From: Microbacterium sp.
GTDB lineage: Bacteria > Actinomycetota > Actinomycetes > Actinomycetales > Microbacteriaceae
Reading direction: 5' to 3'
DNA: 5,508 nt
NCBI GenBank assembly: GCA_003524435.1
Contig: DQHP01000003.1
Coordinates: 1-5,508, forward strand
A program made the translations under genes and the position numbers. Of this stretch, positions 1 to 4,762 are shown piece after piece. Position 1 is the stretch's first letter; each line of letters begins with the position of its first letter. A model generated the notes under the pieces. It had not been told where the DNA came from. It searched no databases and was given only the letters and a program-made list of their open reading frames with translations.

Positions 1-573
1 CCGACGCGCGCGGGCAAGACCCTCATCAAGCAGGGTCAGCGCAGCGCTGTAGGCGAGTCGGTCGGCGCCCGCGAGGTGCGTCCACACGCCGATAACGCGC
101 ACGCTCCCCCGGTTCTCGGCATCGGATGCCGCGGCGAACAGTTCTTCCCAGTCACTGCGCGCGGCGCCTGAGCGGTGCATGCCGGTTTCAAGTTCGAGTT
201 CAATCTCCGCGCAGCGATGCTGCGTCGCGGCGATATTCGCGATCTTCTCCAGTTGTGCCACGGACGTCATCGACAACCGGATGCTACCGTTCACAGCATC
301 CGCAAGCGGAGCGTCGTCGTGGATCAGCCACGCGAGAATCGGCTCCTCAACGCCGGCGCTGCGAAGGGCGAGGGCCTCCTCGCAGGTGGCAACGCCCAAT
401 TCGGTTGCCCCTCCGGCAAGGGCTGCGCGCGCGACGCGCTCGGCGCCCAGGCCGAAGCCGTCGGCTTTCACCACGGCCATCACGGGAACACCGCACAGCT
501 GCCTCAGCCGGGCGACGTTGTGGCGCACGGCGTCGGTGGAAATGATCGCTTTCGAGGGGGAGGAATCTTCCAT
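1..573 (-). CDS. alr: Alanine racemase, N-terminal part (C-terminus beyond the left edge)
   Basis: PLP-dependent enzyme that interconverts L- and D-alanine in the cytoplasm and so supplies D-alanine for peptidoglycan. The 191 visible residues cover most of the N-terminal TIM-barrel domain. The PLP-lysine motif is AVVKADGFGLGA (Lys36). It is followed by ELGVATCEEALALR, closely resembling mycobacterial Alr, then TGMHRSG with Arg134 (equivalent to Arg136 of the Geobacillus enzyme) and GVWTHLAGAD with the conserved Thr-His pair. The catalytic tyrosine and the C-terminal beta domain lie outside the window. The ATG at 573 is the first in-frame start after a TAG 45 bases upstream, and a GGGAG ribosome binding site (584-588) precedes it at a slightly long spacing. 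The PLP motif has Phe and Leu where the usual form is KA(N/D)xYGHG. The gene is divergent from the hydrolase gene, and no frame disruption is visible. Confidence 0.93.
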   Translation of the reverse strand, partial: MEDSSPSKAIISTDAVRHNVARLRQLCGVPVMAVVKADGFGLGAERVARAALAGGATELGVATCEEALALRSAGVEEPILAWLIHDDAPLADAVNGSIRLSMTSVAQLEKIANIAATQHRCAEIELELETGMHRSGAARSDWEELFAAASDAENRGSVRVIGVWTHLAGADRLAYSAALTLLDEGLARARR

Positions 574-588
574 TTCCCCAGCGTCTCC

Positions 589-605
589 CGTGCCGAACCG
601 GCACG
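589..605 (-). promoter_or_regulatory. Hairpin in the alr leader, next to its ribosome binding site
   Basis: A perfect inverted repeat has 7-bp arms CGTGCCG / CGGCACG around a 3-base loop. On the alr strand the second arm is followed at once by GGGAG, the putative Shine-Dalgarno sequence, so a folded leader would sit directly beside the ribosome binding site. It could equally be a protein operator. There is no U-tract, so it is not an intrinsic terminator. The symmetry is seen directly; the role is inferred. Confidence 0.45.
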
Positions 606-637
606 CGTCGGCCTAGCGATGCATCCGCGTCCCTCCA

Positions 638-650
638 GAGGATGATCCTC
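638..650. promoter_or_regulatory. Candidate operator dyad 1 between alr and the hydrolase gene
   Basis: Perfect dyad GAGGAT-G-ATCCTC with 6-bp arms and a single central base, in the middle of the 112-bp divergent intergenic region. With the preceding A it begins AGAGG and ends CCTC, resembling the second dyad at 659-672, whose equivalent position is 22 bp away (about two helical turns). It could bind a dimeric repressor controlling one or both genes. No regulator gene lies in the window, so the function is inference. Confidence 0.4.
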
Positions 651-658
651 GCTGCGCG

Positions 659-672
659 AGAGGCCGTCCTCT
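659..672. promoter_or_regulatory. Candidate operator dyad 2, abutting the hydrolase -10 element
   Basis: Inverted repeat AGAGG-CCGT-CCTCT with 5-bp arms and a 4-base spacer. Its right edge (672) touches the proposed -10 hexamer at 673-678, so a protein bound here would block RNA polymerase. The half-sites match those of the dyad at 638-650. The arms are short, so chance is possible. The repeated half-site and the location are what support it. Confidence 0.35.
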
Positions 673-678
673 TAAACT
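673..678 (+). promoter_or_regulatory. -10 element for the hydrolase gene, probably leaderless
   Basis: TAAACT matches the actinobacterial TAnnnT -10 pattern. It is followed by exactly 7 bases and then the ATG at 686, which places the expected transcription start at or next to the A of the start codon. The sequence before the ATG has no Shine-Dalgarno motif, consistent with a leaderless mRNA. No good -35 hexamer is visible at 16-18 bp upstream. Confidence 0.5.
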
Positions 679-685
679 GATCGGC

Positions 686-1696
686 ATGAGTAACGAAACA
701 GGCCGTTCTGTCATCGCGGACCTCTGCCGGATTCCCAACCCTGAAGCGATCGACCGCACGACCTATGTCGAGCTCGGAGGCGTCAAGCAGTTCGTCTCGA
801 TCCGTGGCCGGAGCGCGACGAACCCCGTGCTCATCGTCTGCCATGGCGGCCCGGCGCTCCCTTCGCTGCCATCGTCGTGGATATGGCAGCGAGCAATCGA
901 GGACTACTTCACTGTCGTCAATTATGATCAGCGCTCCAGCGGAAAATCGGCAGTGGTGCTGGACGATGAGATGGACTTGAGCGTCGACCGCTACGTCGAC
1001 GATCTGGCGGAGTTGATCGCATGGCTCCAGGGCGAACTCGGAGTGTCGAAAGTGGGCGTTCTCGGGCACAGCTGGGGAACGATTATCGGCATCACACTGG
1101 CCGAACAGCGCCCCGACCTGCTGTGGGGATACGTCGGCGTCGGTCAAGTGATCTCCGGTCCGGAGAACGAGGTGGAGTGCTTCAACCATGCGCTGCGCAG
1201 CGCCACCGCGGATCACAACGAAGAGGCCCTTGCCGAACTGCGAGGGCTCGGTGAATACCCCGGGACTCAGCCGTTGACCGTCGAGCGGATCGTGACCTGC
1301 AGAAAGTGGGCGCAGCACTACGGTGGGCTCTCTGCCTATCGCTCAGACTTCGCCTACTTCCTCGACTCCGAAAAGCTCTCGCCGTACTACACCGATGAGG
1401 AGCTCGAGCTGATCGGCGCCGGGCAGCAAGCATCAATGCCGCAGCTGCTTACCCAGTTGCTGCGTTTCGATGCTCGGGAGCGTACGACATTCGATGTGCC
1501 CATCCTCCAGTTCCTCGGTCGCCACGACTGGACGACACCGACCCCACCTGTCGCGCGATGGTTCGAAAGGGTATCGGCACCGTCGAAGGATCTCGTTTGG
1601 TTCGAGAACTCGGCGCATCTGTCAATGTTCGAAGAGCCGGGCAAGTTCGTCGTGAACCTGGTGCAGCTGGCATTGCCCCACGCTGCGGGCGCCTAG
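686..1696 (+). CDS. Alpha/beta-fold hydrolase, proline-iminopeptidase-like (S33 type)
   Basis: A complete 336-residue serine hydrolase with no signal peptide, so probably cytoplasmic. The oxyanion-loop motif HGGP is at residues 53-56 and the strand/turn motif DQRSSGKS at 81-88 (usually DQRGxGxS). The nucleophile elbow GHSWGT is at 127-132 with Ser129. The likely catalytic acid is Asp281 in GRHDWTTP, and the catalytic His is His311 in NSAHLSMFEEP. A lid-like, mostly helical insert fills about 155-260. HGGP, DQRxxGKS and GHSWGT, with YVGVGQV after the nucleophile helix, place it with actinobacterial proteins usually labelled alpha/beta hydrolase or proline iminopeptidase. Length is near that of the family. 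The substrate could be a peptide with N-terminal proline, an ester or an amide, and sequence alone does not decide. The ATG lies just downstream of a -10 element with no ribosome binding site, suggesting a leaderless mRNA. It is divergent from alr and convergent with the next small gene. Confidence 0.9.
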   Translation: MSNETGRSVIADLCRIPNPEAIDRTTYVELGGVKQFVSIRGRSATNPVLIVCHGGPALPSLPSSWIWQRAIEDYFTVVNYDQRSSGKSAVVLDDEMDLSVDRYVDDLAELIAWLQGELGVSKVGVLGHSWGTIIGITLAEQRPDLLWGYVGVGQVISGPENEVECFNHALRSATADHNEEALAELRGLGEYPGTQPLTVERIVTCRKWAQHYGGLSAYRSDFAYFLDSEKLSPYYTDEELELIGAGQQASMPQLLTQLLRFDARERTTFDVPILQFLGRHDWTTPTPPVARWFERVSAPSKDLVWFENSAHLSMFEEPGKFVVNLVQLALPHAAGA

Positions 1697-1747
1697 CCCC
1701 CACCTGGCGACGCACGAGAAACGACCGTAGCAGGGCAGTATCCCCAC

Positions 1748-1936
1748 TCAGTTAGCGGCGATCATCCCGATGCTGTCAATGTTTCGCCACGGGACCGGGA
1801 AGTTCTTGATCAGCGTGCGTGTTGCCATTTCATCGATTTTCTTGGCGTAGGACTCGGCGTCCTCAGAGGCGCCGAACACCCCGATGACTGATTCTCCGAA
1901 ATCGGTCTCCTCGAAAACGATCCATACTGATGTCAT
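1748..1936 (-). CDS. Small hypothetical protein, 62 residues
   Basis: A short acidic protein starting MTSVWIVFEE and ending DSIGMIAAN. It has no signal peptide, membrane segment or cysteine. The opening strand, the phrase ESVIGVFGASEDAESYAKKI at residues 14-33 (strand, turn, helix) and the Trp-containing tail resemble small 'IGVFxSxEEA' domain proteins that report on a field value and then a helix. I recognise this only as a loose resemblance, not as a family assignment. Function is unknown. ATG at 1936 is preferred over the TTG directly before it (1939) because the -10 hexamer TAGAGT (1943-1948 on this strand) lies 6 bases upstream, implying a leaderless mRNA starting at that ATG. The gene converges on the hydrolase gene, 51 bp away, and is divergent from the GNAT fragment. 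Confidence 0.65.
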   Translation of the reverse strand: MTSVWIVFEETDFGESVIGVFGASEDAESYAKKIDEMATRTLIKNFPVPWRNIDSIGMIAAN

Positions 1937-1954
1937 CAACGCACTCTAGCGTTG
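1937..1954 (-). promoter_or_regulatory. Inverted repeat enclosing the -10 element of the 62-residue gene
   Basis: Perfect dyad CAACGC-N6-GCGTTG in which the six central bases, read on the minus strand, are TAGAGT, a TAnAnT-type -10 hexamer. The dyad ends one base before the ATG at 1936. A dimeric protein bound here would cover the core promoter and the predicted start site. The symmetry and the -10 match are visible; repression is inferred. Confidence 0.45.
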
Positions 1955-2215
1955 GCGAACTGGTTGTTCGCTTTCGATGTCCTTGGCGCGGAATGGGCCG
2001 AGTCGGGTGCGGCGAGTTGGAACGAAGCATCCCTCAACGTCTCGAAGAATCTCGGTTACGAGCTCAACGGCGTGACGCGCGTCGCCCCGCGCGCAGGCGA
2101 GTCCGTCGACGAGCAACGCGTGCGCCTCAGGAAGACGGCATTTGTCCGGCCGGATTGGTCAATCTCCGTTCGCGGTGCAGCACCGGCCCTCGATCAGTTG
2201 GGCATCAATGGCTGA
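1952..2215 (+). pseudogene. C-terminal fragment of a GNAT N-acetyltransferase
   Basis: This 87-codon frame looks truly coding: about three quarters of its codons end in G or C, and the other plus-strand frames here read as arginine-rich nonsense. The beginning, LFAFDVLGAEWAESGA, followed by WNEASLNVSKNLGYELNGV, matches the C-terminal part of GNAT acetyltransferases, where a helix ending in LGA is followed by NxxSxxVxxKLGY. The rest (TRVAPRAGESVDEQRVRL, then PDWSISVRG) fits the final strands of that family. Missing is the N-terminal half, including the acetyl-CoA-binding R/QxxGxG/A loop. A stop lies in frame at 1928-1930, the only nearby start is TTG (1952 or 1964), and no ribosome binding site precedes it. 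I read it as a 5'-truncated, inactive remnant whose homology may begin slightly before 1952. A translated stand-alone product is possible but could not be a normal acetyltransferase. Confidence 0.6.
1955..1971. promoter_or_regulatory. Second inverted repeat upstream of the 62-residue gene
   Basis: Perfect dyad GCGAAC-TGGTT-GTTCGC, directly abutting the 1937-1954 dyad and covering the spacer and -35 area of the minus-strand promoter. The core GAAC-N5-GTTC recalls the Gram-positive LexA box GAAC-N4-GTTC, but the spacer is one base too long, so I do not call it a LexA site. It also lies within the coding frame of the GNAT fragment, so part of the symmetry could be accidental. Confidence 0.4.
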
Positions 2216-2227
2216 CGCTGGCGCGTC

Positions 2228-2233
2228 TAAGCT
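2228..2233 (+). promoter_or_regulatory. -10 element for the 100-residue gene, probably leaderless
   Basis: TAAGCT is followed by 7 bases and then ATG at 2241, the same geometry as at the hydrolase gene (TAAACT, 7 bases, ATG). There is no Shine-Dalgarno motif before the ATG and no clear -35. The expected transcript would start at the initiation codon. Confidence 0.4.
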
Positions 2234-2240
2234 CACCACC

Positions 2241-2543
2241 ATGGGCTCCTTCGAAGTATCCGTCGATGGTGAACTGTTTCGCATCAGCGAGCGGTGCGAT
2301 CCAGGCGAGACCCTCACCTACGACTTCAGCTGGCTGAACGGACCGGCAAACGGCACCTACGGCTTCAGCCTCGGTGCCGCTTTCTCCGCCAACGACCCCG
2401 CAGAAACCGAGTCATCCAGTGCCTCCACGCTCTCCAGAGAGCAGCTGATCGCTGAGGTGCAGGGCTTTGTCACCTCGTTCTACAGCGAAGGCGGAATCGG
2501 ACAGGAAGATTTCCCCGATCATGTCGCCGCGCGAAAGCGTTGA
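2241..2543 (+). CDS. Hypothetical protein, 100 residues
   Basis: I do not recognise this family. The N-terminal half looks beta-rich (FEVSVDGELFRISER, then TLTYDFSWLNGP and GTYGFSLG at residues 36-45). A low-complexity, Ser/Glu/Asp-rich linker follows at about 48-63, then an amphipathic helix (LSREQLIAEVQGFVTSFY, 64-81) and a polar tail ending in AARKR. There is no signal peptide or membrane segment, and one cysteine (Cys19). The ATG at 2241 is chosen because TAAGCT lies 7 bases upstream. An in-frame ATG at 2208, overlapping the end of the GNAT fragment, would add 11 residues and is the alternative. Codon use matches the neighbouring genes. It converges on the SDR gene with an 18-bp gap. The WLNGPxxGTYGF stretch is the best handle for finding relatives. 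Confidence 0.65.
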   Translation: MGSFEVSVDGELFRISERCDPGETLTYDFSWLNGPANGTYGFSLGAAFSANDPAETESSSASTLSREQLIAEVQGFVTSFYSEGGIGQEDFPDHVAARKR

Positions 2544-2561
2544 CGCAACTGCCGAACAACC

Positions 2562-3320
2562 TCACGTCGCGAGGTACCCGCCGTCCACGGGAATCGACAC
2601 CCCGGTGATGTACGAGGCGTCAGGACTCGCGAGGTACGCCACGGCTGCCGCGACATCCGACGGCTCAGCGATGCGCTGCAACGGAATCGCGCTCGCAACA
2701 CGGCGCACCGTCGCATCCGGATCGTCCTGCTCGGCAACCCAGTCGGCATACAGCGGAGTGTTCGTCATCCCCGGCGCGACAGCATTCACCCGGATGCCCA
2801 GCGGGGCTAGCTCCACCGCCGCTGCGGTCGTGAGGGCGAGAATCGCGCCCTTGCTCGCCGAATAGATCCCCATCGTCGGCACTCCGATGCTCGCCAGCCG
2901 CGAGGTCACGTTGATGATCGCTCCACCGGTGCCCTGCTCGCGCAGCACCCGGCCCGCGGCCTGCAGACAGGCGATCGTCGCGAAGGTGTTCGTCTCGAAG
3001 GTCGCGCGGATCTCGGCCTGCGGCGTATCCAGCAGCGGCCCGGTGTGATCGATCGCGGCGTTGTTGACCAGTACGTCCAATCGGCCCGCCACGCGCATGG
3101 CTTCGGCCACGAGTTCGTCGGCGGCTCCCTCCACGGTCAAATCCGCAGCGATGAAGTGTGCTCCGAGTTCTTTCGCAACGCGCTCTCCGCGTTCGACGGA
3201 TCGCCCGTGCACGATCACGGTGAAGCCGTCCGCGACCAGACGACGAGCGATCTCGGTACCAATGCCGGATGTCGCGCCGGTCACGACAGCGACGGGCGCG
3301 GATGAGGTGGATTCGGTCAT
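2562..3320 (-). CDS. Short-chain dehydrogenase/reductase (classical SDR)
   Basis: A complete 252-residue classical SDR, a cytoplasmic NAD(P)-dependent oxidoreductase for alcohol/carbonyl substrates. The Rossmann motif TGATSGIG is at residues 14-21 and NNAAI at 86-90. The catalytic tetrad is Asn111, Ser140 (NVTS), Tyr153 and Lys157 (YSASK). VNAVAPGM at 178-185 and the terminal SIPVDGGYL are typical. Arg40 at the end of the second strand (VHGR) points to NADP(H) preference by family rule, which is inference. Length is standard. Start is ATG at 3320, whose AT-GA overlaps the transporter stop, with AGGAG at 3325-3329. The gene is third in the operon after the M20 hydrolase and the symporter, so it probably acts on the imported compound or its hydrolysis product. 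Names such as 3-oxoacyl-ACP reductase or gluconate 5-dehydrogenase would be guesses. Confidence 0.93.
   Translation of the reverse strand: MTESTSSAPVAVVTGATSGIGTEIARRLVADGFTVIVHGRSVERGERVAKELGAHFIAADLTVEGAADELVAEAMRVAGRLDVLVNNAAIDHTGPLLDTPQAEIRATFETNTFATIACLQAAGRVLREQGTGGAIINVTSRLASIGVPTMGIYSASKGAILALTTAAAVELAPLGIRVNAVAPGMTNTPLYADWVAEQDDPDATVRRVASAIPLQRIAEPSDVAAAVAYLASPDASYITGVSIPVDGGYLAT
3317..3320 (-). other. ATGA overlap coupling transporter stop and SDR start
   Basis: On the minus strand the SDR ATG (3320-3318) shares two bases with the transporter TGA (3319-3317). AGGAG lies four bases upstream, inside the transporter's last codons. This arrangement normally means one mRNA and coupled translation by terminating ribosomes. 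Confidence 0.85.
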
Positions 3321-4762
3321 GAGACTCCTGTCTTCGAACTGTTCACGTGACCGATGAGCTTCTCACCCTGGGCCACGCGAAGCGCGTCATCACTGCCGGG
3401 AACCACATTGCCACGCAAAGATCGTCCCGCGGTTTCCTTAAAGGTGAGCACCGCGATCAAGCCGATGACACCGGCAACTGTTAGATACCAGCCTGGCACC
3501 AAGACATTTCCGGTCACGTCGACGAGAGCCTCGTTGGCAACACCCGCGGTCCCACCGAACAGTGCCGTAGAGATGTTGTATCCGATGGCGAAGCCCGAGT
3601 ATCTGACCGCGGTGGGGAACAGTGCGGGCAGTGATGCGGAGATCACTGAGATCAACATCACCAGGAACAGCCCGAGGATTCCGATGCCCGCCAGCTGCGC
3701 CCAGATCGTCTCCTGCTGGATGAGCATCACCGCTGGCACCGAGAACAGCACGAACCCGGCACTGGCGCAGATCAGGAGGGGACGGCGTCCCACGCGATCA
3801 CTCAGCGCGCCGAACGGCACGATCACCGCGATCATGAGCAATTGGATGATCACCAGCGCGAAGTTCGACTCGGCCACGCCGTGCCCGAGCGTCGCTGCGA
3901 GGTACGACGGCATGTACGTCAGCACCAGATAGAACGCGACGTTGATGAGGATAACGATGCCGAACAGCTTCAGAACCTGGCCCGGGTACTTACGCAACAA
4001 AGTGAACAGGGCGCGCGGTGCGGAGTCGTTGTCATCGGTGTGCGCGGAATCTGAGGTGAACGTCTCTGACTCGGCGAGGTGGCGCCTCATCCACAGTCCG
4101 ACGAGGCCAAGCACGAGGGTGAGCAGGAACGGCAGGCGCCACCATCCGGCCATCATGCCGTCTTCGCCGACGATGATCGTCAGCGTGGTGCACAGGATAG
4201 CCGCTGCGCTGAAGCCACTCAGCGTCCCGAACTCGAGGAAGGAGCCGTAGAACCCGCGTCGGTTATCGGGAGCATGCTCTGCCATGAACACTGCGGCTCC
4301 GGCATACTCACCACCTGCGGAGAAGCCCTGCACCATGCGCAGGAAAACGAGCAGGATTGGGGCGAGGAAGCCCGCCTGGTCGAACGTCGGCAGGAGGCCG
4401 ATCGCCGCCGTGGACAAACTGATCATGATGATGGTGAACACCAGCACCTTCTGGCGTCCGATCCGATCACCCAGCGGGCCGAGGATGATCCCCCCGAGCG
4501 GCCGCACCAGGAATGAGATCGCGAACGTCGCGAAAGCAAAGATGCGCGGAAGCGCGCCCGCGTCACTGTCGAAGGTGAAGAACAACGCAGAGATGTACAC
4601 GACCAGGTATCCGTAGACGCCATAGTCGAACCACTCAATGGCGTTTCCAACCGCAGCGCCCGCGACCGATCTGCGCGTCGTGCTTCGTTGCAACGGCGAC
4701 AGATCGATGTCGCGGGTGATGGCCGGCAGTTCGACTGCGACCGGTTGGTTCTCAGATGTCAT
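3317..4762 (-). CDS. MFS transporter, metabolite:H+ symporter (MHS) family, ProP/ShiA/KgtP-like
   Basis: A 481-residue inner-membrane proton symporter with 12 predicted membrane segments, roughly 33-62, 71-96, 106-124, 131-150, 175-197, 207-225, 263-283, 300-319, 328-347, 354-377, 390-410 and 422-441. MHS signatures are clear: GNAIEWFDYGVYGYL after a cytoplasmic tail of about 30 residues, RPLGG-GPLGDRIGRQ at 87-104 (motif A), RMVQGFSAGGEYAGA at 142-156, RRGFYGSF at 168-175, a second motif A GALSDRVGRR at 318-327, and RYSG-GYN-ALFGGTA around 387-406. The usual proline after GGTA is Gly407 here. The family imports small organic acids, proline/betaine, shikimate or aromatic acids; the substrate cannot be read from sequence. 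The ATG overlaps the stop of the M20 gene (ATGA), with AAAGGAG at 4768-4774 five bases upstream, so translation is probably coupled. The adjacent hydrolase suggests that the imported compound carries an amide or acyl group. Confidence 0.93.
   Translation of the reverse strand: MTSENQPVAVELPAITRDIDLSPLQRSTTRRSVAGAAVGNAIEWFDYGVYGYLVVYISALFFTFDSDAGALPRIFAFATFAISFLVRPLGGIILGPLGDRIGRQKVLVFTIIMISLSTAAIGLLPTFDQAGFLAPILLVFLRMVQGFSAGGEYAGAAVFMAEHAPDNRRGFYGSFLEFGTLSGFSAAAILCTTLTIIVGEDGMMAGWWRLPFLLTLVLGLVGLWMRRHLAESETFTSDSAHTDDNDSAPRALFTLLRKYPGQVLKLFGIVILINVAFYLVLTYMPSYLAATLGHGVAESNFALVIIQLLMIAVIVPFGALSDRVGRRPLLICASAGFVLFSVPAVMLIQQETIWAQLAGIGILGLFLVMLISVISASLPALFPTAVRYSGFAIGYNISTALFGGTAGVANEALVDVTGNVLVPGWYLTVAGVIGLIAVLTFKETAGRSLRGNVVPGSDDALRVAQGEKLIGHVNSSKTGVS
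4759..4762 (-). other. ATGA overlap coupling M20 hydrolase stop and transporter start
   Basis: The transporter ATG (4762-4760) overlaps the hydrolase TGA (4761-4759). AAAGGAG at 4768-4774 lies five bases upstream within the hydrolase 3' end. With the identical junction at 3317-3320, this shows that the three genes form one translationally linked unit. Confidence 0.85.

Noticed and set aside
618..625. 8-bp palindrome GATGCATC in the alr upstream region
   Set aside because: Short palindromes are common, no second copy or flanking symmetry was found, and nothing ties it to a promoter element.
347..1318. A long open frame of 323 codons on the minus strand across the alr start, the intergenic region and the hydrolase gene
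   Set aside because: It is antisense to the well-supported hydrolase and out of frame with alr. It is very arginine-rich toward its end and has no recognisable motif: a typical shadow in high-GC DNA.
1955..1971. LexA/SOS box
   Set aside because: The half-sites GAAC/GTTC fit, but the spacer is 5 bases instead of the required 4, and the downstream gene is not a known SOS gene.
2560..2574. Terminator hairpin between the convergent 100-residue gene and the SDR gene
   Set aside because: The stem CCTCaCG/CGcGAGG has an internal mismatch and almost no loop, no T-tract follows, and it lies at the SDR stop codon.
2567..2637. Direct repeat TCGCGAGGTAC at 2567-2577 and 2627-2637
   Set aside because: Both copies encode YLA segments in the SDR C-terminus in the same frame, 60 bp apart, so this is codon coincidence rather than a mobile-element repeat.
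4079..4516. Plus-strand open frames opposite the transporter gene
   Set aside because: They are antisense to a clear MHS transporter, have charged, repeat-like translations and no ribosome binding sites.
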